Part shown: positions 10,841-21,146 of the stretch, piece after piece
Layout: the number at the start of each line of letters is the position of its first letter
Position numbering within the stretch: position 1 is the stretch's first letter
Source of the DNA: Aedes albopictus
Lineage: Eukaryota; Arthropoda; Insecta; Diptera; Culicidae
Direction: 5' to 3'
DNA length: 64,000 nucleotides
NCBI RefSeq assembly: GCF_035046485.1
Contig: NC_085136.1
Location: forward strand, 77,517,734-77,581,733
The notes under the pieces: model-generated
The model's input: the letters and a program-made list of their open reading frames with translations, nothing else
Told to the model about the DNA's origin: nothing
Databases searched by the model: none
Translations under genes and position numbers: made by a program

Positions 10841-11575
10841 GCTTAGTTAAACAAATTAAGCAATAAATCATCAAACAGTGATATGGATTCTTCAATTTGC
10901 TTTATGAATCATGCATGCAGCAGTTAACCCGGATTTGTTTACATTCTCGAGTTACGTCGGATTGAAAAGTTATGCTTGATTTTATTGTTACAACACCATG
11001 TTTTCGAAAAATATTCACCATTAAACGTATTGTAATTTACACGGCACACTCACCATCACCCCTATTGTGCTATACCATTCGGCACTTTTACAATAAAAAA
11101 TGGTGGTCGTTATGTATCTTAACCATAACATTTTGAGAAAATTTCCATACACTTTTTCGCGAAAAACAATAGAATGTATTGTGTTTTTATGAGACATTTT
11201 CAGGGCAATTTTCAAAAGAAAACAATATATCTTAATGTTCTTTTCATTGATCTTACAATACAAATACAATTAATTGAATGGCGTCAAATGAATCGTTGTT
11301 ACAATAAAAATACAATAATATTTGTTGTTATTTGTAAGCAGTTTTCGCTTTTGAAAATCCATAGAATTTATGTTTCCCGCTAACATTTATATCCAGCATT
11401 TACGAGCACTAACGGCCGCCAGAATGATATGCACATTTTATGATAAGAATCAAACACTCTGATGTCTGTCTGTCTGGTATGTATTGCTTGGCAGCTGTTG
11501 ATAAGATCTATCATCAATCTTTTCGAATAACTGCCAAATATCACAAGTCAGACCTCAGGTCGTATGATCCATACC
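10841..11575. other. Intergenic, no gene seen
   Basis: AT-rich, with TACAATA-type runs around 11250-11330. No recognisable gene. Confidence 0.35.
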
Positions 11576-11582
11576 ATAAATC

Positions 11583-11835
11583 CACAGACAAACAGACGTA
11601 ACACTTCGAACATTTTTCGATTCAAATCATAGTCACGGAAACATATTCGCCCAATGCTAAAAGGACTATGTTTGGCCGACCACCAACTAGGTGGCGGTAG
11701 TGAGCAAACGTCAAACTCGAACAAAAACGATGCGAGCGCCACGGTTGGGCAGTTGGCCAACTATCAAATTTTGAAAAAGACCGTTAAATCGGTGTACGAT
11801 GTGAATTTTCAGAGTGTTACGTCTGTTTGTCTGTG
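11583..11835. mobile_element. CACAGAC MITE, subfamily A, 7-bp target duplication ATAAATC
   Basis: The 253-bp element begins CACAGACAAACAGACGTAAC and ends GTTACGTCTGTTTGTCTGTG. It is flanked by ATAAATC at 11576-11582 and again at 11836-11842. The interior has CTAGGTGGCGGTAGT and CGTCAAACTCGAACAAAAAC, which also occur in the copies at 31762, 31798 and 35194. It is non-coding. The 7-bp duplication is like that reported for Hoppel/1360-type P-superfamily elements; the superfamily is inference. Confidence 0.9.
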
Positions 11836-12070
11836 ATAAATCGTTCACAATTCATGTGGCCATTAGTATCTGTAAATGCTGGAGAAAAATGTTACCGAGA
11901 AATATGAATTCTTTGGTTTTTCAAAGGCGAAATCTGTTTACACAACAAAAAATATTATTGCATGTTTATTTTAACATCGGTTCAATAGGCTCCTAAAGAC
12001 CTATCTCAATTTCTGCCATTACCCCTGTTCCCGAGAGGGAAACCAGGTTTTTAGAGCGGCTCAAGTTTTT

Positions 12071-12807
12071 TGTAGCAACGCTTAAACTGAAATTTATTAA
12101 CAAAATTCAAGACAAAATTCAATTAATACAATTAACAACACAAAACTTAATAACTAACAACTTACAATTAAGTGGTTTCCTCTGCCACGACTTCTTTTTC
12201 AATCTTTCAAATCAAGGTGGTTTAATATGGGTACAGTTACCCTAAATTGGGAGATTTGCGCGGTTGCTGTTTTTGGGACACGAATATTTATGATTATTTA
12301 TCGAATCTAGGCCAACTTCTATTCGAGTCTACTTACATTACACTACACTGGCACGGTAGGTTTCTTCGGTAACTTTCTTTGTTTCCGGGCTACCCGGTGC
12401 CGGTGAATATTTGTGCAGCTAAGGGAAAATATGCAGGGAACTATATGGAATCGTTCCACCAACCATTCAAATTTCTTTTTAGGTTTTAACTTACGGTTTT
12501 TCTATTAGTTGACACAGCACCTCGCACCGCACTGTACCTTTGCAACTCCAACTACTAATTATTACCACTTAATTCGCAAAATAACTTGATTCCTGAACTT
12601 TAACTGCGATTTGATTGCTATGGCGAAACTGCACTTTACCGCTTGTTTACTATTTATTTTTATCTCTACTTCACATATCGCATCTCGCTCATATCCTACC
12701 ACTACCACTGCACGCAAGCTGTCATGCTGCGGTAATTATGTTGCGATTAGATGGGTCCATTATTAGACCGGTTTAAAAAAAACTTATTTAGTTACGGCGT
12801 CGCAACA
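12071..12807 (-). mobile_element. Possible solo LTR or LTR-like element
   Basis: Read on the minus strand, the segment starts TGTTGCGACGCC, carries AATAAA close to its end and finishes GCGTTGCTACA, so it has TG...CA ends. The terminal words TGTAGCAACGC/TGTTGCGACGC also form an imperfect inverted repeat. No matching target duplication is visible and no coding is present. It could also be a DNA-transposon remnant. Confidence 0.3.
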
Positions 12808-12936
12808 ACCCCATTAAACTAATTGTATTTGTATTGTTATCAATGGTAGTTTACTATTTACTAGATTCCTTTAATTTATTGGAAAACATTAGAAAAATCA
12901 TTGTTCATCTTTTTCTTGTCGTAACGTCCTCACTTG

Positions 12937-13284
12937 TATTATATCCTGTAACATTATGACTGAATACTCCTTAGCGTGTATTCAGTCATCATCGAAAATC
13001 ATTAAACACGCACACGAACAAATGCACGCGCATACGCGTAAGAGAACTAGCATCACTGCTGTCAGAATATAAGTCAATAAACGCAGCCTGAAGAACTCTC
13101 TTCAGTTTCTGCTCTCGAACAACAAACAAGTGTTTTACAGTGATTCTTTTAATAAGAAAAACCCCCCATATTGAGTTGTAGTTTGGCCGAGTTGGCCAGT
13201 GAATAGTTTCCCCCAAGTGTTGGCTGATTCTCTACGTTGGTGGCTTGTTGGTGATTATTTGGTTCCGGATCTTAGAATTGAAAA
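12937..13284 (+). repeat. Left LTR
   Basis: It matches 18663-19010 at a constant offset of 5,726. It begins TATTATATCCTGTAACATT and ends CTTAGAATTGAAAA, so the ends are not the usual TG...CA. Both LTRs encode the same spurious 75-residue minus-strand ORF, which shows how alike they are. Confidence 0.9.
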
Positions 13285-13285
13285 G

Positions 13286-13303
13286 TGGCGACGAGGAAAA
13301 CGG
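13286..13303 (+). other. Primer-binding site
   Basis: TGGCGACGAGGAAAAC lies one base after the left LTR. The leading TGG complements the CCA end of a tRNA. The tRNA species was not identified. Confidence 0.6.
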
Positions 13304-14372
13304 AGCGGCGGAACATTTTCGGCGCCTTTGATTTGACTCCGGCGCAGCGGTAGTATCACCATTCATCACCATCGACTAGGACCGTCGTCGGCGCGGCGTT
13401 GTTAATTGCCGTTGATTTGGAGTAGGACGTCCCGACGGAAAGCAGAACATTATAGCACAGAGAACAGACATCCAAGTGCAGTTCCGAAACTGTAAGGAAT
13501 TTAACGGCCATTTGAAATCGGCAACACAAGTGGCAATAGCGTGGCGCTGCAATCGGTTAATTTCTCATACTAATTTAATTCACCACTTGAAATGTTTCAA
13601 TTCACCACTGACTTTGGCAATATGGTGTTTGGTGACGTTAGTGTTGTCATCGTGTATTGGTTTGTCACCTTACTCAAGTAAAGATTCAAATCCTTACACA
13701 AATTTCCGAATGAAATTTGTTCTAGCCTGGATGTCTGTTCTCTGTGATTATAGGTAACAGTGAAGGAATTGTGCGAAAAGCGTGATAAATTAGTGCTTTT
13801 AGGAGTAAATCCTTTCTTCCGTGGTGTTACAACACCATTTTATTTTGGTGGCGTCGGCCCTGGTGAAACAGCCATTGTTATTGTTCTTAATTTGGTTATT
13901 ATTCCAGCTGAAAGTAACCATTTTCCTACAAGTGATAAACGATTTTTTTTTTCTGTATTTGAGAGAATAGATATTGCAGCGGGCAGCCATTCCGGAGTGA
14001 TTTTCAAGCGTTGCTAGGACGTTTCGTTACAGTGGTGGGCCGCTGGATAACCTTTTCACTGGGGACCGAGCTGTTGGATTTCGTTGATCTTCTTCCATCC
14101 TGCCGGGTGGTGGTTTGCCGGTCCGAATAACGGTGAGCGTGACGTCGTTCGGTGAGTAATAAAAGTTATTTTTTTTTCTTTCTTGTTGGGAACGAACATT
14201 AGACCGGTCCAATTTACAGTTGTAATTCATTTTGTGAAAGATTGGTAATATATTTTTTTGAGCATTTTTGCTTAGTTTTGGAAAATTAGACCGGTTCATT
14301 TTTTAAGTGAATAGATTTTGTGATTTTTTTTAAATTATTTTTTTTAATATTGCTGATTAGATATCTGCAAAA
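13304..14372 (+). other. Retrotransposon leader, non-coding
   Basis: Between primer-binding site and gag ATG. ORFs at 13476-13757 and 13760-14017 have no recognisable homology. Confidence 0.5.
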
Positions 14373-16037
14373 ATGGCCTATGTTGTGGCTCCCAACATTG
14401 AACCGTTTAGAAAGGGACAATCTTTTACGACCTGGGTCCGCCGTTTGACCTACCATTTCCGGGTCAACAAGGTCAAGGAAGATGAGCGGAAGGACCAGAT
14501 GTTCATGCTGGGCGGGGATTATCTCTTCAGCGTGGCTGAAAAACTTTATCCAACCGAGGCACTTTTGGATGAAGTGGCCTACGATGAACTGGTGCAAAAA
14601 CTTAAGGAACGATTAGACAGAACCGATTCAGTATTGCTTCAGAGATACCACTTTAGTTCAAAATTACAACAGGCCGGTGAATCGGCAAGCGATTTCATCT
14701 TTTCTTTGAAGTTTCAAGCTGAAAATTGTGAATTTGGGGATCAGAAGAATAGGCTTATTGTTGACCGTCTTCTGGTCGGTTTATCAGATACTAAACTGAA
14801 GCATCGCCTCCTTACGGAGGACAGCGCCAAGCTGACTTTAGAACAAGCCGAAAAAATTGTCGCTACTTGGGAAATGGCAGCGACCCACACGAAGGCATTG
14901 GCGAACAATGAGGATGTCGGCCTAGTAGCAGCCATGGATAGCAGATACCCTCTAACTGGAGGCAGAGGAGCAGTGCTACAGAAAATCAGAGACGCAGCCC
15001 AAGGTTTCCGCGGTCCAGTGAAAAGTCGTCTTGGTGTAAGACCGGAAATTCGGCCGGCCGAGGATCGGCACCAGAATTCCAGAGTTCGCTTCCAATCCCA
15101 GCATTCTAGGCATCGGGATTCTTCTGCTGGACCATCTAGTCGGAGATTCCAGCGAAACAGTGAACAATGGCCGGTGGATCAGCGCTACTGTGACTACTGC
15201 AAGCGCAGAGGTCACGTACGCCGGAAGTGTTACAAATTGAAGAACGAACGGCACAACGAAGTCAACCATGTCGACACTCAGGATGCGAACAGCAGCACGG
15301 GTAGCTTGAGCCAGCTGGCCGAGCGTCTTGACCGGTTGAGGTCTGGTAGCTGGGACTCGGATGAAAACGACTCAGGTGAATTACAGTGCATGCATGTTTC
15401 TTCTATTAATAAAATTAGTAATCCCTGTTTATTAAATGTTACCATTGAAAACAATACTGTGCAGATGGAGGTTGACAGTGGCTCTTCTGTTACAGTGATG
15501 GGCAAAAATTTGTTCACAACTAAATTTGACCTTCCTTTAGTGAAAAGCACTAAACAATTAATTGTGATAAATGGTTCCAGGTTGAAAGTTTCTGGTGAAG
15601 TTGGAGTAAAGGTTGAATACAATGGCAAAACAGCTAATTTGACGCTTTTAGTGCTTGACTGCGACTACCAGTTTATTCCTCTGCTGGGTCGACCGTGGTT
15701 GGACGAATTCTTTCCCAACTGGAGAAATTTTTTTGGTAATTTGATGCCATTATACAACATTTCAGAAAATAAAAGAGAAGCATTGGTTAGCGACATAAAG
15801 TTAAATTTTTCTGACGTTTTTGTTAAGGATTTCTCTATACCAATAAAACATTATGAAGCCGATCTAGTTTTAAAAACTGACATGCCAATTTTTAGAAAGG
15901 CTTATGACGTTCCTTATCGTTTAAGGGGAAAAGTTTTGAAATATTTGGACAAGCTTGAAGCTGAAAAAGTGATAACTCCTATTCAAACCAGTGAGTGGGC
16001 ATCACCTGTGGTGGTAGTAATGAAAAAAAAACAATGA
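14373..16037 (+). CDS. Gag-protease-5' reverse transcriptase of the Gypsy element
   Basis: The start at 14373 (AAAAATGG context) gives a capsid-like region with NIEPFRKGQSFTTWVRRL in the first 25 residues. A CCHC zinc knuckle (CDYCKRRGHVRRKC, about residues 272-285) would bind RNA, and an aspartic protease motif (VDSGSSVTV, about residue 366) would process the polyprotein. The RT fingers begin in the last 50 residues (ASPVVVVMKK). The frame stops at 16035-16037 directly after a run of nine A (16023-16031), and RT continues in another frame. This looks like a one-base slip in a homopolymer, biological or from sequencing. Confidence 0.85.
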   Translation: MAYVVAPNIEPFRKGQSFTTWVRRLTYHFRVNKVKEDERKDQMFMLGGDYLFSVAEKLYPTEALLDEVAYDELVQKLKERLDRTDSVLLQRYHFSSKLQQAGESASDFIFSLKFQAENCEFGDQKNRLIVDRLLVGLSDTKLKHRLLTEDSAKLTLEQAEKIVATWEMAATHTKALANNEDVGLVAAMDSRYPLTGGRGAVLQKIRDAAQGFRGPVKSRLGVRPEIRPAEDRHQNSRVRFQSQHSRHRDSSAGPSSRRFQRNSEQWPVDQRYCDYCKRRGHVRRKCYKLKNERHNEVNHVDTQDANSSTGSLSQLAERLDRLRSGSWDSDENDSGELQCMHVSSINKISNPCLLNVTIENNTVQMEVDSGSSVTVMGKNLFTTKFDLPLVKSTKQLIVINGSRLKVSGEVGVKVEYNGKTANLTLLVLDCDYQFIPLLGRPWLDEFFPNWRNFFGNLMPLYNISENKREALVSDIKLNFSDVFVKDFSIPIKHYEADLVLKTDMPIFRKAYDVPYRLRGKVLKYLDKLEAEKVITPIQTSEWASPVVVVMKKKQ

Positions 16038-17703
16038 CATACGACTAGTAATAGACTGCAAGGTTTCAATAAATAAGCTCATAATACCAAATACTTACCC
16101 TTTGCCTGTTGCTCAGGATATTTTTGCTAGTTTGGCAGGATGTACTGTTTTTTGTTCTCTTGATTTGGAGGGCGCATACACACAACTATCATTATCAAAG
16201 CGATCAAGAAAATTTATGGTAATAAACACAATTAAGGGACTTTTTAGCTACAATAGATTGCCACAGGGGGCTTCCTCTAGTGCATCTATTTTCCAGCAAG
16301 TTATGGATCAAGTATTGCAAGGTATTGAAAACGTTTGCGTCTATTTGGACGATGTTCTTATCGCAGGAAAAGACTTGCAAGATTGCAAAGCAAAACTTTA
16401 TAAAGTGTTAGATAGATTGTCTAAAGTGAACATCAAAATTAACTGGGACAAGTGCAAATTTTTCGTTTCTGAGTTGGAATACTTGGGCCATATGATCAGT
16501 GATAAAGGTTTGACACCATGTTCAAGTAAGATTGCAACAATACGTGAAGCTAAAGTTCCGACAAACGTGACCGAATTGAAGTCTTATTTGGGACTTATCA
16601 ATTATTACAACAAATTCATTCCCAACTTGTCTTCTAAATTGTATTATTTGTACAATTTGTTGAAGAACGATGTAAAATTTGTATGGGACAAAAACTGTAA
16701 TGAGGCTTTTGAAAAATCTAAAACGCTGTTGCTTGAGACCGACTTTCTTGAATTTTATGACCCCGAAAAAAAAATTGTTGTTGTCACGGATGCTTCTGGT
16801 TATGGTTTGGGCGGAGTTATTGCTCATATTGTGGACGACGTTGAGAAACCCATTTGTTTCACGTCTTTTTCGTTAAATGCAGCACAAAAGAAATACCCCA
16901 TATTACATTTAGAAGCACTTGCACTTGTATGTACAATTAAGAAATTCCATAAATATTTGTATGGTCAAAAATTTACAGTTTTTACCGATCACAAACCACT
17001 AGTGGGGATTTTTGGTAAGGAAGGCAGACATTCAATATTTGTGACAAGATTACAACGCTACATTTTAGAACTATCAGTGTATGATTTTGAAATCCAGTAC
17101 CGACCTTCGGCAAAAATGGGCAATGCGGATTTTTGTTCGCGATTCCCATTAGAAGTGGCAGTTCCCGTTGAATACGACCATGAATTCGTGAAAAGCATCA
17201 ATTTTGGAGACAATTTACCATTAGATTTTGTGGCTATTGCAAAAGAAACAAAGAAGGATACCAGTTTACAGAAAGTTTTGAGTTTTATGCATAATGGTTG
17301 GCCTAAAAAGATAGATAAACAATTTGTGGACATTTTCACGAATCGACATGAACTGGAAGTCGTTGAGGAATGTTTGTTATATCAAGAAAGAGTGGTAATA
17401 CCAAATGTACTACAAGGCGACATTCTAAAACTTTTGCACAGCAACCATGCTGGTATCGTAAAAATGAAGAGATTGGCGAGGCAAACGGTTTACTGGTTTG
17501 GAATTAACACAAATATTGAAAATTTTGTTGCTGCTTGTGATATTTGTGCAAGTATGGCAATCGTTCCGAAACAAAACATCACTTCAAAATGGATACCTAC
17601 CTTGAGGCCATTTAGCAGGATACACATCGACTTCTTCTACTTTGAACATCGTACCTTCTTATTGGTGGTAGATAGCTTCTCCAAATGGGTCTATAGTGTC
17701 TGA
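16033..17703 (+). CDS. Reverse transcriptase-RNase H-integrase N-terminus
   Basis: Continuation of pol after the A-run frameshift. RT has the LDLEGAYTQL block, RLPQGASSSASIFQ and the catalytic YLDD box (VYLDDVLIA, near 16340-16366). RNase H shows VVTDASGYGLGGV and FTDHKPLVGIFG. The integrase HHCC zinc domain is H..H at HSNHAGIVKMKRLARQ and C..C at CDICA, followed by the first catalytic Asp (HIDFFYF). The frame ends right after VDSFSKW at about 17690, where family members continue; the second catalytic Asp reappears in the next frame, so an out-of-frame deletion is inferred. Confidence 0.85.
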   Translation, partial: NDIRLVIDCKVSINKLIIPNTYPLPVAQDIFASLAGCTVFCSLDLEGAYTQLSLSKRSRKFMVINTIKGLFSYNRLPQGASSSASIFQQVMDQVLQGIENVCVYLDDVLIAGKDLQDCKAKLYKVLDRLSKVNIKINWDKCKFFVSELEYLGHMISDKGLTPCSSKIATIREAKVPTNVTELKSYLGLINYYNKFIPNLSSKLYYLYNLLKNDVKFVWDKNCNEAFEKSKTLLLETDFLEFYDPEKKIVVVTDASGYGLGGVIAHIVDDVEKPICFTSFSLNAAQKKYPILHLEALALVCTIKKFHKYLYGQKFTVFTDHKPLVGIFGKEGRHSIFVTRLQRYILELSVYDFEIQYRPSAKMGNADFCSRFPLEVAVPVEYDHEFVKSINFGDNLPLDFVAIAKETKKDTSLQKVLSFMHNGWPKKIDKQFVDIFTNRHELEVVEECLLYQERVVIPNVLQGDILKLLHSNHAGIVKMKRLARQTVYWFGINTNIENFVAACDICASMAIVPKQNITSKWIPTLRPFSRIHIDFFYFEHRTFLLVVDSFSKWVYSV

Positions 17704-18610
17704 CAATGGTCCTCCTTTCAACTCACATTCTTTTAAAAGTTTTCTACAAAGGCAAGGCATAAACGTTTTGAACAGTCCTCCATACCATCCTGCTAGTAAT
17801 GGCCAGGCGGAGCGACTTGTTAGGACGGTGAAAGATGTACTTAAGAAATTCTTATTAGAACCAGGAATGTTAGAGTTGAAGTTGGAAGATCAGATAAACT
17901 TATTTTTATTCAATTATAGAAACAATAACTTGACGTTGGAAGGTAGTTTCCCTTCCGAAAAGGTGTTTGCTTATAAACCTAAAATGTTAATCGATTTAGT
18001 TAACCCTAAGAATCATTATAAGCATATGCTGGTACCACACAACCCCAATGATGAAACAAAAGCTAGTCAAAACGATAATAACGATCAAACTGATCTGTTA
18101 GATGCTCTGATACCGGGGGATTTAGTGTGGTACAAGCATAACATTCCACATTTACGCGAAAAATGGATAAAAGCGTCTTTCTTAAAACGATTCTCTAAAA
18201 ACTTATTACAGATCATGGTTGGAAGCGAGGCGATTACTACCGCGCATCCGACTCAAATCCGGCTCGTTAAGGACGGAAGTAGTTCGCGCCAGCCGAGACG
18301 ATCGATGGTGGTGGTTGATTCTGGTCGATCGATGTCGGCTACCGCTGAACCCGCAGGAACGGCCGTGCTGGATGACGATGTCCGGCAATTACCGGAACGA
18401 AATACGGAACCCGAGAGCGCAGTCGTGGTGGAACCCGATATCCGGCAAATACCGGATCTGTGGAATGATAATAAGAGAAGTGATCAAGAAATAGAACGTA
18501 GAAATAGAAAAAGAAAATATCAGTCGGAACAGGTAGAGCCTGCTAGCCTACCTCGACGTTCGAAAAGAATTAGGAGATTTAGAATAGATAATGAATTCGA
18601 ATATTATTAA
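17696..18610 (+). CDS. Integrase C-terminal part
   Basis: It opens with SDNGPPFNSHSFKSF (second catalytic Asp of the DDE core) and soon after shows NGQAERLVRTVKDVL (catalytic Glu). A basic C-terminus ends PRRSKRIRRFRIDNEFEYY. The first Asp is in the preceding frame, and family spacing suggests several tens of residues are missing between them. The Met used by a frame caller is not a real start. Confidence 0.8.
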   Translation: MSDNGPPFNSHSFKSFLQRQGINVLNSPPYHPASNGQAERLVRTVKDVLKKFLLEPGMLELKLEDQINLFLFNYRNNNLTLEGSFPSEKVFAYKPKMLIDLVNPKNHYKHMLVPHNPNDETKASQNDNNDQTDLLDALIPGDLVWYKHNIPHLREKWIKASFLKRFSKNLLQIMVGSEAITTAHPTQIRLVKDGSSSRQPRRSMVVVDSGRSMSATAEPAGTAVLDDDVRQLPERNTEPESAVVVEPDIRQIPDLWNDNKRSDQEIERRNRKRKYQSEQVEPASLPRRSKRIRRFRIDNEFEYY

Positions 18611-18649
18611 ATTTCATTTCCATTGTTGAATTATTGTTCATCACTTTGT

Positions 18650-18662
18650 AAGAGGGAAGAGC
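18650..18662 (+). other. Polypurine tract
   Basis: AAGAGGGAAGAGC immediately precedes the right LTR, the expected plus-strand primer for a Gypsy element. Confidence 0.65.
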
Positions 18663-19010
18663 TATTATATCCTGTAACATTATGACTGAATACTCCTTAG
18701 CGTGTATTCAGTCATCATCGAAAATCATTAAACACGCACACGAACAAATGCACGCGCATACGCGTAAGAGAACTAGCATCACTGCTGTCAGAATATAAGT
18801 CAATAAACGCAGCCTGAAGAACTCTCTTCAGTTTCTGCTCTCGAACAACAAACAAGTGTTTTACAGTGATTCTTTTAATAAGAAAAACCCCCCATATTGA
18901 GTTGTAGTTTGGCCGAGTTGGCCAGTGAATAGTTTCCCCCAAGTGTTGGCTGATTCTCTACGTTGGTGGCTTGTTGGTGATTATTTGGTTCCGGATCTTA
19001 GAATTGAAAA
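18663..19010 (+). repeat. Right LTR
   Basis: Appears identical to 12937-13284. Followed by the ACTTG target duplication (19011-19015). Confidence 0.9.
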
Positions 19011-19015
19011 ACTTG

Positions 19016-19705
19016 GCTAAAACCTGCTTTTCAGCTAGTTTTCTATAAGTACTTCCTCAGTTATTCATTGAGAGCTTCTGCCAATACGTGTGTCAGTCGT
19101 TGAAGTTTTAGCGAATAACATTCGATAACCGAAACATCTACTGTACTCAAATTTAAAACGAAAACTAAAAAAAAAATATGTCAAGTGATTTTGTATTTGA
19201 TGATGATGATGATGATGATGATGACAAACATGATCTAAGCAACAATGATATTTATTGTTATTTATTTGTTACGAATTGTTTTTAAGTGTAATTGAGAAAT
19301 AAAATCTGTTTTAATAAAAAGTCCATGAGAACTTTGCAGGCACTTTTGAAACTATATAAAAACAACTTAAATTAATTTTTACCGATAATAACTTTAAATT
19401 ATTATAGAACTATTGAAAAACAATCGAATCAATTAGTCACTAATAAAGCTAATGTTCACTTATTGTACGAACTATATGGGCTTGATTTCTATTGTAAAAA
19501 GTAACAATATATCTACTATGTGTTTTATTGTGAACAATAAAACCAGTAATGAATGGTATTTTTTTATCCGGGTTGCGTTACGCTTCATATAAAATTCTGA
19601 AATTTTCCATACAAAAGTTGATACGTGCGCACTTAGTATTCATAAGTGCGAAAACCTTAATAAAAGTGCGCGATTGCATCAAATCCAGTTGATGTCTTCG
19701 GCGCA
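19016..19705. other. Intergenic with a (GAT)8 microsatellite
   Basis: (GAT)8 lies at 19199-19222. The rest is AT rich without a recognisable gene. It resumes the sequence interrupted by the Gypsy insertion. Confidence 0.5.
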
Positions 19706-19712
19706 CTATTTC

Positions 19713-19975
19713 CACAGACAAACATACGTAACACCTTGAACGATTTTCATGGAAATTCATCGCCCAGTTCACACTACTATCACCTGGTGGAAAAGTTGCA
19801 CGTATCACTGTGTTGTGCAATATCGTCAACAGAAGGCGCTAGTGTGAAACGTCAAACGCATAGAAAAACGATGCGCGCGCCTCTGGTTGTGAAAGCCACA
19901 ACTATGAAAATTTAAAATGATCGTTAAAAGCGTGGTCGATGAAAATTTCGCAAGTGTTACGTCTGTTTGTCTGTG
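19713..19975. mobile_element. CACAGAC MITE, subfamily B, 7-bp target duplication CTATTTC
   Basis: The 263-bp element starts CACAGACAAACATACGTAAC and ends GTTACGTCTGTTTGTCTGTG, flanked by CTATTTC at 19706-19712 and 19976-19982. The ends match subfamily A but the interior differs (CACCTGGTGGAAAAGTTGCA, GTCAAACGCATAGAAAAACG). Confidence 0.9.
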
Positions 19976-20098
19976 CTATTTCTTTGATTTATGCTGAATA
20001 AGTGCTCTGAACACTCCGAGTTGATTTGTTGCAATCGAGCACTATTATTTGCGTTTTCGCACTCTTGAAAACTCGTGCGATAGTCCAGTTTGTCTGTG

Positions 20099-20235
20099 GT
20101 TTTTCTATGCGTTTGACGATATTGCACAACACAGTGATTCGTGCAACTTTTCCACCAGGTGATGACTGATGGTAGTGTGAACTGGGCGATGGATTTCCAT
20201 GAAAACCGTTCAAGGTGTTACGTCTGTTTGTCTGT
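20099..20235 (-). mobile_element. Truncated inverted copy of CACAGAC MITE subfamily B
   Basis: It reads as the reverse of the left part of 19713-19975 (TTTTTCTATGCGTTTGAC, TGCAACTTTTCCACCAGGTG) and ends GGTGTTACGTCTGTTTGTCT+GTG. The left border is disrupted and no target duplication could be set. Confidence 0.75.
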
Positions 20236-20351
20236 GGCGAATTCTTCAACCTTTAGTTCTATGATTGTATAGGGGTAGCCGAGAACTTAGGAGCTTAGGT
20301 CATCGAATCTACAAGCGTAATCAGTGATCTATTAGGGCATTGCTTGCATAG

Positions 20352-21053
20352 TAGAGTGGGTCAACGTTGTATGGAGAAACTTTAAATTTGATCGTATCAA
20401 CCCGGAACAAAGCTTTTTCAATCCATATTAGCGTCCGAAACAACTGTGCAAAATTTGGGAGCGAATGGTTGCGTCCCCGTATTCCGCATTGCGATTGAAA
20501 TTTGTATGGAAGTTAGTATGGGAAAACGTACTTTTTTGCATTTTTCTCATAAATTGAAATTTTTCGTCTAAAACAATCCAACCAATGACGTTAAAGTATA
20601 GCCTAGGATATGCCGAAAAACTTTGCCGAAGACCGCAAAGTGATCCGACGCTTGTGAAAAAAGTTATTCGCCTTGAAAGTTAGACCAAAAATTGAGATTT
20701 TATTATTGATGTTATTCCTTTACATGTTAACTGTTAAGCACCACCGGGCAATCTGTACGTTATAACTTTTTTCACAAGTGTCGGATCACTTTGCGGTCTT
20801 CGGCAAAGTTTTTCGGTATATCCTAGGCTATACTTTAACGTCATTGGTTGGATTGTTTTAGACGAAAAATTTCAATTTATGAGAAAAATGCAAAAAAGTA
20901 CGTTTTCCCATACAAAATTCCATACAAATTTCAATCGCAATGCGGAATACGGGGAAGCAACCAATCGCTCCCAAATTTTGCACAGTTACTTTGTACGCTA
21001 AAATGAGTCGAAAAAGCTTTGTTCCGAAAAATCGACTTTGTTGACCCAGTCTA
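20352..21053. mobile_element. Foldback element with 8-bp target duplication, hAT-like
   Basis: The ends are TAGAGTGGGTCAAC and the complement of TAGACTGGGTCAAC, flanked by TTGCATAG at 20344-20351 and 21054-21061. The arms are alignable over about 320 bp each; for example AAGTGATCCGACGCTTGTGA on the left pairs with the right arm. Only about 60 bp separates them. The 8-bp duplication is typical of hAT-mobilised elements (inference). The interior ORFs are arm shadows. Confidence 0.85.
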
Positions 21054-21146
21054 TTGCATAGCCCCATGTAACATTGTGTGTTTGAGGACCTTCAAGAATT
21101 CCCTTGATTATAGTTCATCGGTTACAGTTGTATCCAACAGCTTTAT

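Larger units (their letters stand above)
12937..19010 (+). mobile_element. Full-length Ty3/Gypsy (Mag-like) LTR retrotransposon
   Basis: This 6,074-bp element has two 348-bp LTRs that read identical by eye, a TGG-starting primer-binding site, a leader of about 1.1 kb, gag-protease-RT-RNase H-integrase, and a purine tract before the right LTR. The 5-bp duplication ACTTG flanks it at 12932-12936 and 19011-19015. Identical LTRs imply a recent insertion, but the pol frame is broken near 16030 and integrase has a deletion near 17690, so this copy cannot move without help. Clade assignment is by motif style. Confidence 0.9.

Noticed and set aside
12989..13216. 75-residue minus-strand ORF present twice (also 18715-18942)
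   Set aside because: Both copies are inside the Gypsy LTRs; duplication is due to the LTRs, not a gene pair.
16023..16031. Programmed gag-pol frameshift
   Set aside because: The shift is inside RT, downstream of protease, and not at a gag-pol boundary.
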